Shown: positions 22,676-30,073, counted from the first letter of the stretch. The stretch: DNA of 34,550 bases from Armatimonadota bacterium (GCA_016125185.1 WGMG01000003.1:1-34550); one strand, 5' to 3'. The notes: generated from the sequence alone by a model not told the origin. A program made the numbers and translations.

Positions 22676-23311
22676 TCCAGCCTCGCGCAAAAACACCCAC
22701 GGCTGGCCGACTTTCTTCTCGATCACGCTGTCGCGCACCACCACCCATTCGCCCGGGTCGAGCCCGATTCCAAGCTGAACCTTGGTCGTGAAATACGTCT
22801 TGCGGAGCCGAAGCTCGTGGTGGCCGACGAAGTGGTCGTAGTCCACGATTCCATCTAGAACCCCGACCCCATTCTCGCCATCTAACCGAAAATCGCCCGC
22901 CAGCGCCGCGCCCGCCCGCAGTCCGCACCACACGCCTCCCCGCTCGATGAACGCGGGAAAGACACGTCGGCACCACTCGGGTCCCAACCGCTTCAAGAAG
23001 AGATTCGCGTCGCCATCCGGCACCCAAACCCCGCGCGCTTCCGATAGCATCTTGGCCACTTCGGCCCGCCGATCGGAAGAAAACGTTGTGTCCGAGACGA
23101 CCGTCATATGGTCGAATCCCTTGTCCGCCAACTGGCGATCCATCCCGTCCGGCTTTGCCTCCGCCTGCTCAAACACCAGCACTGGAGCATGACGCCCACC
23201 AATCTGTTCGGCAAAGGAGTCGAAAACCGCCGAAGGAGCAATCGCGTCGCCCACCAGGACCGCCGCCCCATGCTTCACAAAAGTCGAAGCAAGCAGCAGA
23301 GAAGCGAGCAC
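22673..23311 (-). CDS. Cyanophycinase-like (peptidase S51 fold) protein, nucleophile missing
   Basis: A 212-aa protein resembling cyanophycinases and other S51/class I glutamine-amidotransferase-fold peptidases: ARGVWVPDGDANLFLKRLG (92-110) matches the 'GGDQ.rL...L' segment, GGVWCGLRAGAALAGD (125-140) the nucleophile elbow, then DGIVDYDHFVGHHELRLRKT and LGIGLDPGEW. The elbow is normally G-T-S-A-G-A; here it is G-L-R-A-G-A, so the catalytic serine is R132. The protein is probably not a peptidase and may bind a ligand or partner. The N-terminus is signal-like. It starts with GTG 23311, 4 nt after the accB stop. Confidence 0.7.
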   Translation of the reverse strand: MLASLLLASTFVKHGAAVLVGDAIAPSAVFDSFAEQIGGRHAPVLVFEQAEAKPDGMDRQLADKGFDHMTVVSDTTFSSDRRAEVAKMLSEARGVWVPDGDANLFLKRLGPEWCRRVFPAFIERGGVWCGLRAGAALAGDFRLDGENGVGVLDGIVDYDHFVGHHELRLRKTYFTTKVQLGIGLDPGEWVVVRDSVIEKKVGQPWVFLREAG

Positions 23312-23315
23312 GGCC

Positions 23316-23774
23316 CTACCCGATGAACATCAGCGGGTCGCCGGGGTTGACGACTTGACCGCTTTCGGCCGTGACCTTGCGAACGATCCCGCTCACGGTC
23401 GAATGAATCTCGTTGAAAACCTTCATCGCCTCGATCAGGCCCACCACCTGACCTGCCGTCACGGTGTCGCCTTCCTTCACATAAGGCGGCGAACTCGGGC
23501 TGGACGAACCGTAGTAAATGCCCGTCATCGGGCTCGAAATCGGGGTTCCGGCTTGGACCGGCACCGGTTCGGCGGCTGGCGCGGCGTCGACCTCGGCATC
23601 CTCAGCCATCGGAGCGGCGGCCACCACGTTCTGGCTCGCCACCGTCACCACCTTCGGCGCCGACTTTCGAAGCGAAATCTTTAACCCTTCGGTCTCAAGG
23701 GTGGCCTCGGTGAGCTTATATTCCGTGATGAGCTTGGCCAGCTCATCCATCTGTTTCTTAACGCGTTCGCTCAA
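23316..23774 (-). CDS. accB: Biotin carboxyl carrier protein of acetyl-CoA carboxylase
   Basis: The 152-aa carrier that holds biotin between carboxylase and carboxyltransferase in the first step of fatty-acid synthesis. The N-terminal helix (VKKQMDELAKLITEYKLTEATLE) is followed by a short LEtegLKISLRKS strand, an Ala/Pro/Val-rich linker (about 41-78) and a biotinyl domain (about 79-152) with P-M-T-G, the E-A-M-K site (115-118, K118) and a thumb region VKEGDTV. The start is TTG 23774, favoured by CATAAT 8 nt upstream; no ATG fits the conserved N-terminus. accC is not in the window. Confidence 0.93.
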   Translation of the reverse strand: MSERVKKQMDELAKLITEYKLTEATLETEGLKISLRKSAPKVVTVASQNVVAAAPMAEDAEVDAAPAAEPVPVQAGTPISSPMTGIYYGSSSPSSPPYVKEGDTVTAGQVVGLIEAMKVFNEIHSTVSGIVRKVTAESGQVVNPGDPLMFIG

Positions 23775-23782
23775 GTCCCTCT

Positions 23783-23788
23783 ATTATG
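23783..23788 (-). promoter_or_regulatory. -10-like box CATAAT, 8 nt before TTG start 23774
   Basis: On the - strand CATAAT is followed by AGAGGGAC and TTG. The GAGGG is too close to act as a normal Shine-Dalgarno sequence, so a leaderless TTG start is possible. It also overlaps the end of the upstream thioesterase gene. Confidence 0.45.
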
Positions 23789-24224
23789 CCTTAAGCGCCA
23801 CATAAGTGCCACGGAAGAGCGCGACCTCTTCCCCTTGGCACAGCACAGAAACCTTCAGTTCGATCCTCGCCGATCCGCGTCGATCGTAAGTCTGCGAGAA
23901 CGCTTTGATCTCCGCTTCGCCAGGGGCGCGAAGCTCCGCCGTAAAGTCGTCCTCGACCGGCGCAAGATACTGCATGTGGCTTTCGCTGATCACCAGCTTG
24001 GGGGTCAGCTTTCGCTCCCGCATGAAAACGTGAATCCAGGTCCAACCCGCCAGCGTCGCCACTGCCGCGATCGACCCGCCAAACGCCGTTCCGTGGTGGT
24101 TGATGTTGGGTTCGAGCGGACATTCGAGCAGCACTCGCTCGGGACTCGCGAACCGAACTCGGAGTCCGAGGGCCTTCGTCAGGGGGATGCTGTCGTGAAG
24201 GTATCGCTCGATTTGGGCTTCCAT
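23784..24224 (-). CDS. YiiD-C/PaaI-type thioesterase-fold protein
   Basis: A hot-dog-fold protein of 146 aa from ATG 24224 (153 aa from GTG 24245). HDSIPLTKALGLRVRFASPERVLLECPLEPNINHHGTAFGGSIAAVATLAGW is the signature of the YiiD C-terminal thioesterase-like family, with N-x-N and H-G-T-A-F-G-G likely forming the CoA-thioester pocket. It may hydrolyse an acyl-CoA; the chain is unknown. It lies 9 nt upstream of accB's TTG and probably shares its transcript, which would link it to fatty-acid metabolism. TATCAT at 24236-24241 is a candidate -10 box. Confidence 0.85.
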   Translation of the reverse strand: MEAQIERYLHDSIPLTKALGLRVRFASPERVLLECPLEPNINHHGTAFGGSIAAVATLAGWTWIHVFMRERKLTPKLVISESHMQYLAPVEDDFTAELRAPGEAEIKAFSQTYDRRGSARIELKVSVLCQGEEVALFRGTYVALKA

Positions 24225-24373
24225 TACGCTAGACGATGATAGCACTTTTGCCCGGCCATCGCCCCTTCGAAATGGAGGTGTTCTTGGGGTGGCAAGCCGC
24301 CGCTCGTCTCATGGAGATAACGCGGCTGTTCTCCCCGATCTTAGATTCTGAATAGCCTCGATGCACCTTGGGG

Positions 24374-24414
24374 AGGGTCCGCAAGGGATCCTGCCACAAA
24401 GGCAGGATTCATGT
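24374..24414. repeat. 41-nt hairpin insertion, copy 3
   Basis: CCTGCC-ACAAA-GGCAGG core at 24390-24406, inserted after GGGG and before GGAGTC, exactly as at 20336-20376 and of the same length. Confidence 0.75.
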
Positions 24415-24725
24415 GGAGTCGCTGAGCCAAGACTTGGCGAAGCAGTGGGGAGGAAGACTAACTGAAAGCCGCAAGCCGCAAGCCTTTCGTAAAACGAGGC
24501 TATCCCTTGGCGAAGGGAAATGGAGCAAAGCGACATCGGGACGGTGGATAGAGGGCCAAGCAAAACTCGGCGCTCCATCCACCAACGCCCAAACTTTGAC
24601 CAATGCAGGGCTGAAGGCCCGTTCTAACCTAGCCCAGCCCAACGGGCTGGGTAGAAGATCGAGGCAAGAAAGTCCGAGGAGTCCCTAGTATCGGGACGAC
24701 CCCGCCATTATGGCGGTCACAAAAG

Positions 24726-24862
24726 GTCATCCACCCCGTCGCTTCGCGCCACCCCTACAAGCTTTGGAGGGGAGATGGTTTTTACGCGAGCAACTCCCTT
24801 TCAACCGTCAGAACCTCTGATTACAGATTCATGCGTTGGCCGTAAGCCTCGGCGCTGAGGTA
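24726..24862. repeat. CCACCCCGTCGC repeat, copy 1
   Basis: Begins TCATCCACCCCGTCGCTTCG and includes a CCCC...GGGG-type stem around AAGCTTTGGAGGGG. Other copies: 28313-28466 (same strand) and 27436-27592 (inverted). This copy lacks about 17 bp (CCTGCTTCGGTGCT region) present at 28370. Confidence 0.8.
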
Positions 24863-24964
24863 GCGGCATGGGGTCGTCCCGATACTCGGGACGGTGGGGA
24901 GGATTCACTGATGGGCTCTCGGTCCTCGACCTCCGCACACGGCGACACCTATTTGTCCAGGAAC

Positions 24965-25258
24965 GACCTCGGAGAGGTCGCAGACCTTAGCCCGGGGTGC
25001 TTGCACCCCGGGAATTGTCCCGTATCAGCAAAAGGTCCGAGGAGTCCCGAGTATCGGGACGACCCGGGCGAAGCCCTTCTTGGCGGGCGTGACGCCCACC
25101 CTCCAATTCCGCGAGACAAGTCTCGCCAACGAAAGCGCGGACAAGTCCATGCACTCCACATCGACCGACCTCCCTTGCCCTGACAATGCGCGCCTGCATT
25201 CTGCTCTCTGCCTTCTGCTTTCTGCGCTCTGTGCTCTATGCACTCCGCACTCCGCACT
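24965..25258. repeat. Hairpin cassette, complete copy, with heptamers
   Basis: M1 (24965-24979), M2 (24991-25012), M3 (25044-25060), M4 GGGCGT-G-ACGCCC (25085-25097), M5 (25111-25126), imperfect M6 (25135-25152), then nine heptamers (25196-25258) and the AGCGAAGCGAGCCCT tail. It ends at the 3' end of the - strand membrane protein gene. Confidence 0.88.
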
Positions 25259-25271
25259 CTATGCCCTTGCC

Positions 25272-25775
25272 CTAGCGAAGCGAGCCCTCGCCGGGCACCA
25301 AACCAGCCATCCGAATCGCCCGACGCTCACTCCATTTCGGCTTGCTCGGAACATCGCCTCGCAACGCTTCCAACGCATCCCGAATCGACAGAACGACGTT
25401 CACCACCTCCCAAAGTCCCAGCAGAATCCACGTCGCCAGCGACTTGACCAACAGCGCCACCCAGTTGATTTTCGAAAGGTCGAATCCGTCCGCCATCGAT
25501 TCGCGAATCGAGTAGACCGAATACGCCAGCGAGGCCACGATCAGCAGGCCGATCACCACCGTCGCCACCACCTGCTCGATCAAGGCCCGAAAAGCGTGAA
25601 ACTTCACATAGGGCGACCTCGCGGCCACCACCAAGCCCACGATCGGACCCATGTAGGGAAAGAAGATCGCCGCCACGTTGACCGCGGCCGCCAGTACCCT
25701 TTCTCGTTGCGGAATCGGTTGCATGTGTGTACGCACAAGATACTCGCATGCCTCGTACGGCGTTGCGAGTCCCAT
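25272..25775 (-). CDS. DUF4870-like small membrane protein
   Basis: A 167-aa membrane protein. RVLAAAVNVAAIFFPYMGPIVGLVVAARSPYVKFHAFRALIEQVVATVVIGLLIVA (about 25-80) matches the DUF4870/TIC-Tic20-like pattern, in which 'PligPli.w..k...s.fv.fHa..A' precedes a second helix. A third helix is at about 112-130. Function is unknown. The start is uncertain: ATG 25775 gives 167 aa, ATG 25724 gives 150 aa and begins just before the conserved part. Its 3' end contains GEGSLR, read from the repeat-tail 15-mer, so the cassette may have extended the coding region. Confidence 0.75.
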   Translation of the reverse strand: MGLATPYEACEYLVRTHMQPIPQRERVLAAAVNVAAIFFPYMGPIVGLVVAARSPYVKFHAFRALIEQVVATVVIGLLIVASLAYSVYSIRESMADGFDLSKINWVALLVKSLATWILLGLWEVVNVVLSIRDALEALRGDVPSKPKWSERRAIRMAGLVPGEGSLR

Positions 25776-26104
25776 TCATCGCCCAATCTCAGCTAGGCTC
25801 GTCCAGCCCATAATCCGAAGGACCAACTCTCGCCACGCCATTCAACTTGACCCACGGACGAATTGACCTCGGAGAGGTCGCAGACCTTAGCCGGGCGGTC
25901 GGAGCGACCAAAGGAAGCGTAGACCCCCGGAACAGCCGGAATCAGTCAAAGTCCAAGGAGTCCTGAGAATCGGGACGACCTGGCGAAGCCTGCCGAAGCG
26001 AGGAACAAGCGAAGGCCGGTCGTTACGACCGCAAAAAAAGTTGTAGGTGAGGGTTAACATCGACAAGAGCAATCCAACCATCAACTCGGGGTAGGATTCA
26101 CCCC
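25776..26104. repeat. Intergenic repeat block 8 (divergent genes)
   Basis: 329 bp. M1 (25865-25879), the variant M2 stretch (GGTCGGAGCGACC) as at 12832, M3 variant (25960-25976), then CGGTCG-TTA-CGACCG (26017-26031) followed by an A-run. The last 50 bp carry the MFS promoter region. No gene seen. Confidence 0.75.
26092..26097 (+). promoter_or_regulatory. -10-like box TAGGAT, 7 nt before codon ATC 26105
   Basis: The 7-nt gap matches the other leaderless-type boxes here and points to codon 26105 as the start of the MFS gene, even though that codon reads ATC. Confidence 0.4.
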
Positions 26105-27328
26105 ATCCGAAGCGCGCTCAAGACCTACCGCCTGAACTCCTTCCTCAACGGACTGCTCTTTTCCGCCGCCTGGACCATCCACACCGTCTTCCACATCAAA
26201 AACATCGGATTCGGCCCGTTCATGGTCGTCTTCATGGGCACTCTCTACGAGCTCTCCATCATGCTCTTCGAGGTCCCCACCGGCATCGTCGCCGACCTCG
26301 TCAGCCGCCGCCTCAGCGTCGCAATCGGATGGTTCATCGTCGGCATCGCGTTCTTCATCCAGGGCGCATTCCCGGTGGTCGGGGTCGTCATCGCGGCCCA
26401 AATCATCCTCGGCATTGGCGACACCTTCACCAGCGGTGCCCACGACGCCTGGGTCGCCGACGAACTCCCTTTCAGCGAACCCAACCTCACCGCCGGACAA
26501 GCCTTCTTCCTCGGCCAGCGCGCCTCGTTTTGGGGTCGCATGGTCGGCCCGCTCCTCGCCCTTGGTCTTTCGCTCTACGGGCTCCCCACCGTCCTCTTGG
26601 TCACCGGCCTCGGCTTCTTCGCCTTTGCCATTGGCGCGCGGTTCTGGATGACCGAGCGCGGGTTTCACCGCTCCGATCAGGAGCGCCATTTCTGGGCCAC
26701 CTTCCGCGAGGGCTGGAGCCTCGTTCGCGTCTCCCGCGCCCTTTTTCTCGTCCTCCTCGTCAGCGTCTTCTACGGCTTCGCGTCCGAGGGTTTTGACCGA
26801 CTTTGGAATAAGATTTTCCTCGAAGCGTTCGCCCTCCCGCACGTCGGGCCGTTCGACGACACCTTCTGGTGGTCGATGCTCGGCATCGTCACCCAACTCG
26901 GCGGCATGGGCCTCAACATCGGCCTCAGCAAGGTCCTCGACACGACCTCCGCTACGTCCATCACCCGGGCTCTGATCGTCCTCACCAGCGTCCTCATCTT
27001 CTCCATCCTCGGCTTCGCGCTCACCACCTCGTTCGTGCTGGCCGTGTGCCTCTATGTCGTCAGCCGGTCTATCCGCCGCATCCTCGACACCCTGCTCACG
27101 ACCTGGACCAACCTTTATGCCCCCGCCCGAACCCGCGCCACCATCCTCTCCTTCTCGTCCCAAGCCCATAGCCTGGGCGAAATCGGCGGCGGCCCCATCA
27201 TGGGCGGCATCGGACAAAAGATATCGACCACGATGGCCGTGGTCACCGCTGGCCTCCTCCTCATCCCCACTTTGCCGGTGCTCTTCACCGCAAAAAAGCA
27301 CAGCATAAGCGACGAGGCCAGTCAGTAA
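26105..27328 (+). CDS. MFS transporter with apparent ATC start
   Basis: An inner-membrane major-facilitator exporter or importer, 407 aa from 26105. Residues 1-40 (xRSALKTYRLNSFLNGLLFSAAWTIHTVFHIKNIGFGPFM) form the first helix, and LYELSIMLFEVPTGIVADLVSRRLSV the family's motif A loop (G-x-x-A-D-x-x-x-R-R), with about 12 helices in all. The first ATG, 26222, would delete helix 1 and start in the middle of helix 2's approach. No ATG, GTG or TTG lies in frame between the upstream stop (26048) and 26222. Codon 26105 (ATC) sits where ATG is expected, 7 nt after a TAGGAT box. The substrate is unknown. Confidence 0.85.
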   Translation: MRSALKTYRLNSFLNGLLFSAAWTIHTVFHIKNIGFGPFMVVFMGTLYELSIMLFEVPTGIVADLVSRRLSVAIGWFIVGIAFFIQGAFPVVGVVIAAQIILGIGDTFTSGAHDAWVADELPFSEPNLTAGQAFFLGQRASFWGRMVGPLLALGLSLYGLPTVLLVTGLGFFAFAIGARFWMTERGFHRSDQERHFWATFREGWSLVRVSRALFLVLLVSVFYGFASEGFDRLWNKIFLEAFALPHVGPFDDTFWWSMLGIVTQLGGMGLNIGLSKVLDTTSATSITRALIVLTSVLIFSILGFALTTSFVLAVCLYVVSRSIRRILDTLLTTWTNLYAPARTRATILSFSSQAHSLGEIGGGPIMGGIGQKISTTMAVVTAGLLLIPTLPVLFTAKKHSISDEASQ

Positions 27329-27629
27329 AGCCCATTGAAGGAGGTCAGGCGATTTGGAGTGCGTGGACTTGTCCGCGCTTTCGGAGGGTGGCCGTCCCGT
27401 GGGCGGTTCGTTGAACGGAAAAGCCCGGAATCACACCCTCAGTGCCGAGGCTTACGGCAAACCCATGAACCTGTAATCAGAGGTTCTGAGGGTTGAAAGG
27501 GAGTTGCTCGCGTAGCATCGAAACGAGGCCAAAACCATCTCCCCTCCAAAGCTTGGAGGGGTGGCGCGAAGCGACGGGGTGGATGAGACGCAATTCGCCG
27601 ACTAACCGACAGAACCCATGCCAGGGTGG

Positions 27630-27673
27630 CACTGGTAACGACCCTGCGACCCTGTCGCTGGGAGTTACCAGTG
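27630..27673. repeat. CACTGGTAAC hairpin
   Basis: CACTGGTAAC (27630-27639) pairs perfectly with GTTACCAGTG (27664-27673). A related CACTGGTAA / TTACCAGTG pair with a different loop lies at 33971-34028, and one arm alone occurs near 20038 and 28236. Confidence 0.75.
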
Positions 27674-28009
27674 ATTGAGAAAGCCTCTGATGACCTCTTG
27701 TCACCGCCATAATGGCAGGGTCGTCCCGATACTCGTGACTCCTCGGACTTTCCGCTGATACGGGACAATTCCCGGGGTGCAAGCACCCCGGGCTAAGGTC
27801 TGCGACCTCTCCGAGGTCGTTCCCGTCTGGTAAGGGGTACTTGAAGCAGAGTGTTGGACATAGAGCAGGGCAAGGGCGTGCTACGCAAGGGCTCGCTTCG
27901 CTAGGGCGAGGGAGGTCGGCCCATTTTGAGTGCGTGGACTTGTCCGCGCTTTATGGGGCGAGACTTGTCTCGCGAGGTTTGGAGAGTGGGCGTCACGCCC
28001 GCCAATGAA

Positions 28010-28214
28010 TCCTCCCCACCGTTTCGCGACACTTCGTGCCTCTCAACGACTCCCCCCGTGGAGTAGCGTGGTTATTCGGAATTCGAAGTCTGGTCGCTAC
28101 ATCACCATACACGGACTATTGCAAAATGGCGATTTGGCACCGACTCCTGTCGAGCCTACTAACCAAGCTACTCCACGGGGGGAGTCGCTGAACGCAGTGA
28201 AGCGGTGGGGAGGA
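28010..28214. repeat. Inverted-repeat element, copy 3 (205 bp)
   Basis: Ends TCCTCCCCACCG and CGGTGGGGAGGA are perfect inverse complements. It is nearly the reverse complement of copy 2 (20067-20267), and the flanking GAGGCTGAATGCTCACC / GGTGAGCATTCAGCC is shared as well. Confidence 0.88.
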
Positions 28215-28558
28215 GGCTGAATGCTCACCTACCATCACTGGTAAATACCAGCTTCGCCCGCGTCGTCCCAATTCTCGGGACGCCCCCGCCATTATGGCAG
28301 TCACAAAAGGTCATCCACCCCGTCGCTTCGCGCCACCCCTACAAGCTTTGGAGGGGAGATGGTTTTGACCCTGCTTCGGTGCTACGCGAGCAGCTCCCTT
28401 TCAACCCTCAAAACCTCTGTTTACAAATTCAACAATATGACCAGAGCCTCGGCACTGGGGTAGCGGAAGCCCTTCTTGGTGGGCGTCACGAAGTTCCCGC
28501 CGAGCAAGGCGAGGGATATGACGCAAAGCGGGTGAGGTCAGTAACAGAAGCGCCACCC

Positions 28559-29620
28559 CTACACCCGCGACAACTGATCCCTCAGCGCCTGAACCGCGAG
28601 CTCAAAATCCCCTTTCCAATCCGTAATCCCGATATTGATATCCCCCGCCTTCTCGATCACCGACCCCGCAAAAATCGCCACTTTCTTGTTCATCGATCGC
28701 GCCAGCGACACCACTCGCCCCGGCGCCTTCCCCATCGACGACTGACGATCAAAACACCCTTCGCCGGTCAAAACCACGTCGGCCCACTGCATCTTCAGTT
28801 CCAAATCGCTCAGGTCCGCGATCAACTCGAAACCCGACCCCGCCGACGCACTGCCCGTCATCGCAAAGCCCGCCGGAATGCCGCCCGCCGCCCCCGCGCC
28901 GGGAAAGTCGATGTTCAGCTTCAGAATCTTATACGCGTGGAGCCACAGGTTCGAGAGCCCTTTTTCCAGCTCCAACGTCTGGTCGGCGGAAGCCCCTTTC
29001 TGCGGAGCAAAAACCGGCGCCGAGCCCAGATCGCCCAGCAGATTGTTGCCCACGTCGGTCATCAAATTGACGTGCGCCGAGAGCGATGGCCCCGGCAGGA
29101 TGCGGTGAATATTGATCAGATTTCCGCCGCCCGGCGCGACCTCCCGATTGTATTGGTCGGGAAACCGCCATCCCAAAGCCTGAAGCGCCCCCACCCCGCC
29201 GTCGGTACAGGCCGTCCCGCCGACACCGACGTAAATGTCCTCCGCCCCCTGGTGCATCGCCGTCAGCACCAACTGGCCCAGCCCAAAGCTCGTCGCCTCC
29301 ATCGGCCGCAGTTGCCCGCCCAACAGCGCCAACCCGCACGCCTGCGCCGCCTCGATGTACGCGATCTTGTTGCTCACATCCCACAGCCACTGCGCCTGAA
29401 CCTTCGAACCAAAGATCGGCCCCGTGACCTCCGACTGCATGAGCTGCAGTTCCTGGATCTGAAAATGGATGCAGTCGATGAACCCATCGCCTCCGTCCGA
29501 AAGCGGCACCGCCTGAATTTCGAAGTTGCCGTACAGCGCCTTCGCCAGGCGCATCGCCACGTCGCGGGCCGTCATCGTGCCCTTGAAGGCGTTGGGTGCG
29601 ATCAGAACTTTTGGCGGCAT
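28559..29620 (-). CDS. Glycerate kinase (GckA/GarK type)
   Basis: A cytosolic ATP-dependent kinase converting D-glycerate to phosphoglycerate, linking glyoxylate or serine breakdown to glycolysis. 353 aa, slightly shorter than the usual about 380. VLIAPNAFKGTMTARDVAMRLAKAL (5-29) is the family opening. PLSDGGDGFIDCI, VGVGGTACTDGGVGALQALGWRF, and the C-terminal VVLTGEGCFDRQSSMGKAPGRV and VAIFAGSV match the PF02595 fold. It could be the 2- or 3-phosphoglycerate-forming type. The start at 29620 has GGGAGGA near and is divergent from fluC with 33 bp between, so both promoters overlap. Confidence 0.92.
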   Translation of the reverse strand: MPPKVLIAPNAFKGTMTARDVAMRLAKALYGNFEIQAVPLSDGGDGFIDCIHFQIQELQLMQSEVTGPIFGSKVQAQWLWDVSNKIAYIEAAQACGLALLGGQLRPMEATSFGLGQLVLTAMHQGAEDIYVGVGGTACTDGGVGALQALGWRFPDQYNREVAPGGGNLINIHRILPGPSLSAHVNLMTDVGNNLLGDLGSAPVFAPQKGASADQTLELEKGLSNLWLHAYKILKLNIDFPGAGAAGGIPAGFAMTGSASAGSGFELIADLSDLELKMQWADVVLTGEGCFDRQSSMGKAPGRVVSLARSMNKKVAIFAGSVIEKAGDINIGITDWKGDFELAVQALRDQLSRV

Positions 29621-29653
29621 CGTCCTCCCAGTTTCCCACGCCGGAGAACGGCT

Positions 29654-30049
29654 ATGATTACTTTAAGGATGAAAAGTATATTGGCGGTTGGCTTCGGCGC
29701 GATGATCGGCGCAATGCTGAGATTCCTGATCCTCGACAACTTCAAGGCCACGGCCCCCTGGACGGTCGCCTTCATCAACATCACCGGCAGTTTCGCCCTC
29801 GGCTTCCTCACCGGATTTCTCACCGGCCGAATCCACCGCGACGACACCTGGCGATTGTTCCTTGGCACCGGCCTAATGGGCGGCTACACAACCTACTCCA
29901 CCTTCTCTATGGACGTCGTACACCAACTTCAAGAGAAGCAAGTCGTGCCGGCCATCGCCAACGTCACCATCCAGACCGTCGGCAGTATCGCCCTTTGTGC
30001 GGTGGGTTTTGTCTTGGGTCGAAAGCTAAATCCTGCACCAGCCTCGTAG
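29654..30049 (+). CDS. crcB: Fluoride channel FluC/CrcB
   Basis: A 131-aa inner-membrane fluoride exporter with four helices. GAMIGAMLRFLILD (13-26), N-I-T-G-S-F-A-L-G-F-L-T-G (about 43-55) and G-L-M-G-G-Y-T-T-Y-S-T-F-S-M-D (about 75-89) are the CrcB signature motifs; these proteins act as dual-topology dimers. The start is ATG 29654 with GGAG 7 nt upstream; a frame running back to 28205 crosses the glycerate kinase gene and repeats and is not real. No fluoride riboswitch can fit the 33-bp divergent gap. gpsA follows after 24 bp. Confidence 0.93.
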   Translation: MITLRMKSILAVGFGAMIGAMLRFLILDNFKATAPWTVAFINITGSFALGFLTGFLTGRIHRDDTWRLFLGTGLMGGYTTYSTFSMDVVHQLQEKQVVPAIANVTIQTVGSIALCAVGFVLGRKLNPAPAS

Positions 30050-30059
30050 ATTTACCGAT

Positions 30060-30065
30060 CATAAT
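30060..30065 (+). promoter_or_regulatory. -10-like box CATAAT, 8 nt before start 30074
   Basis: In the 24-bp gap between crcB and gpsA; followed by TCTTAACG and ATG, with no Shine-Dalgarno sequence. A leaderless internal promoter is likely. Confidence 0.5.
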
Positions 30066-30073
30066 TCTTAACG

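Larger units (their letters stand above)
24246..25271. repeat. Intergenic repeat block 7
   Basis: About 1 kb without a gene. In order: right half of an inverted-repeat element with the 41-nt insertion (about 24330-24454); the AAGCCTTTCGTAAAACGAGG stretch shared with the window ends; the GCAGGGCTGAAGGCCC repeat (24598-24682); the CCACCCCGTCGC repeat (24726-24862); a GGTGGGGAGGA end (about 24892-24903); a full hairpin cassette (24965-25152); heptamers (25196-25258). Confidence 0.85.
27329..28558. repeat. Intergenic repeat block 9 (convergent genes)
   Basis: 1230 bp without a gene. In order: inverted M6 (27361-27378); inverted CCACCCCGTCGC repeat (27436-27592) with a 9-bp-stem hairpin (27541-27561); CACTGGTAAC hairpin (27630-27673); inverted M2 (27771-27792) and M1 (27804-27818); inverted 15-mers, M6 (27932-27949), M5 (27958-27973), M4 (27988-28000); inverted-repeat element copy 3 (28010-28214); CCACCCCGTCGC repeat again (28313-28466). 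Most modules face opposite to those in blocks 2, 6 and 7. Confidence 0.85.

Noticed and set aside
26017-26038. CGGTCG-TTA-CGACCG plus A-run as a terminator
   Set aside because: On the + strand the hairpin is followed by A, not T; on the - strand the T-run precedes the stem.
26081-27301. 406-aa - strand frame opposite the MFS gene
   Set aside because: Extremely acidic, low-complexity antisense reading of a membrane protein gene.
11374-28214. Hairpins as integron attC sites
   Set aside because: Genes between them are on both strands, are core functions, and there is no integrase or conserved attC core pair.
28205-29653. N-terminal extension of crcB to 614 aa
   Set aside because: It crosses repeats and the glycerate kinase gene; CrcB is about 125 aa and starts at 29654 with a ribosome site.
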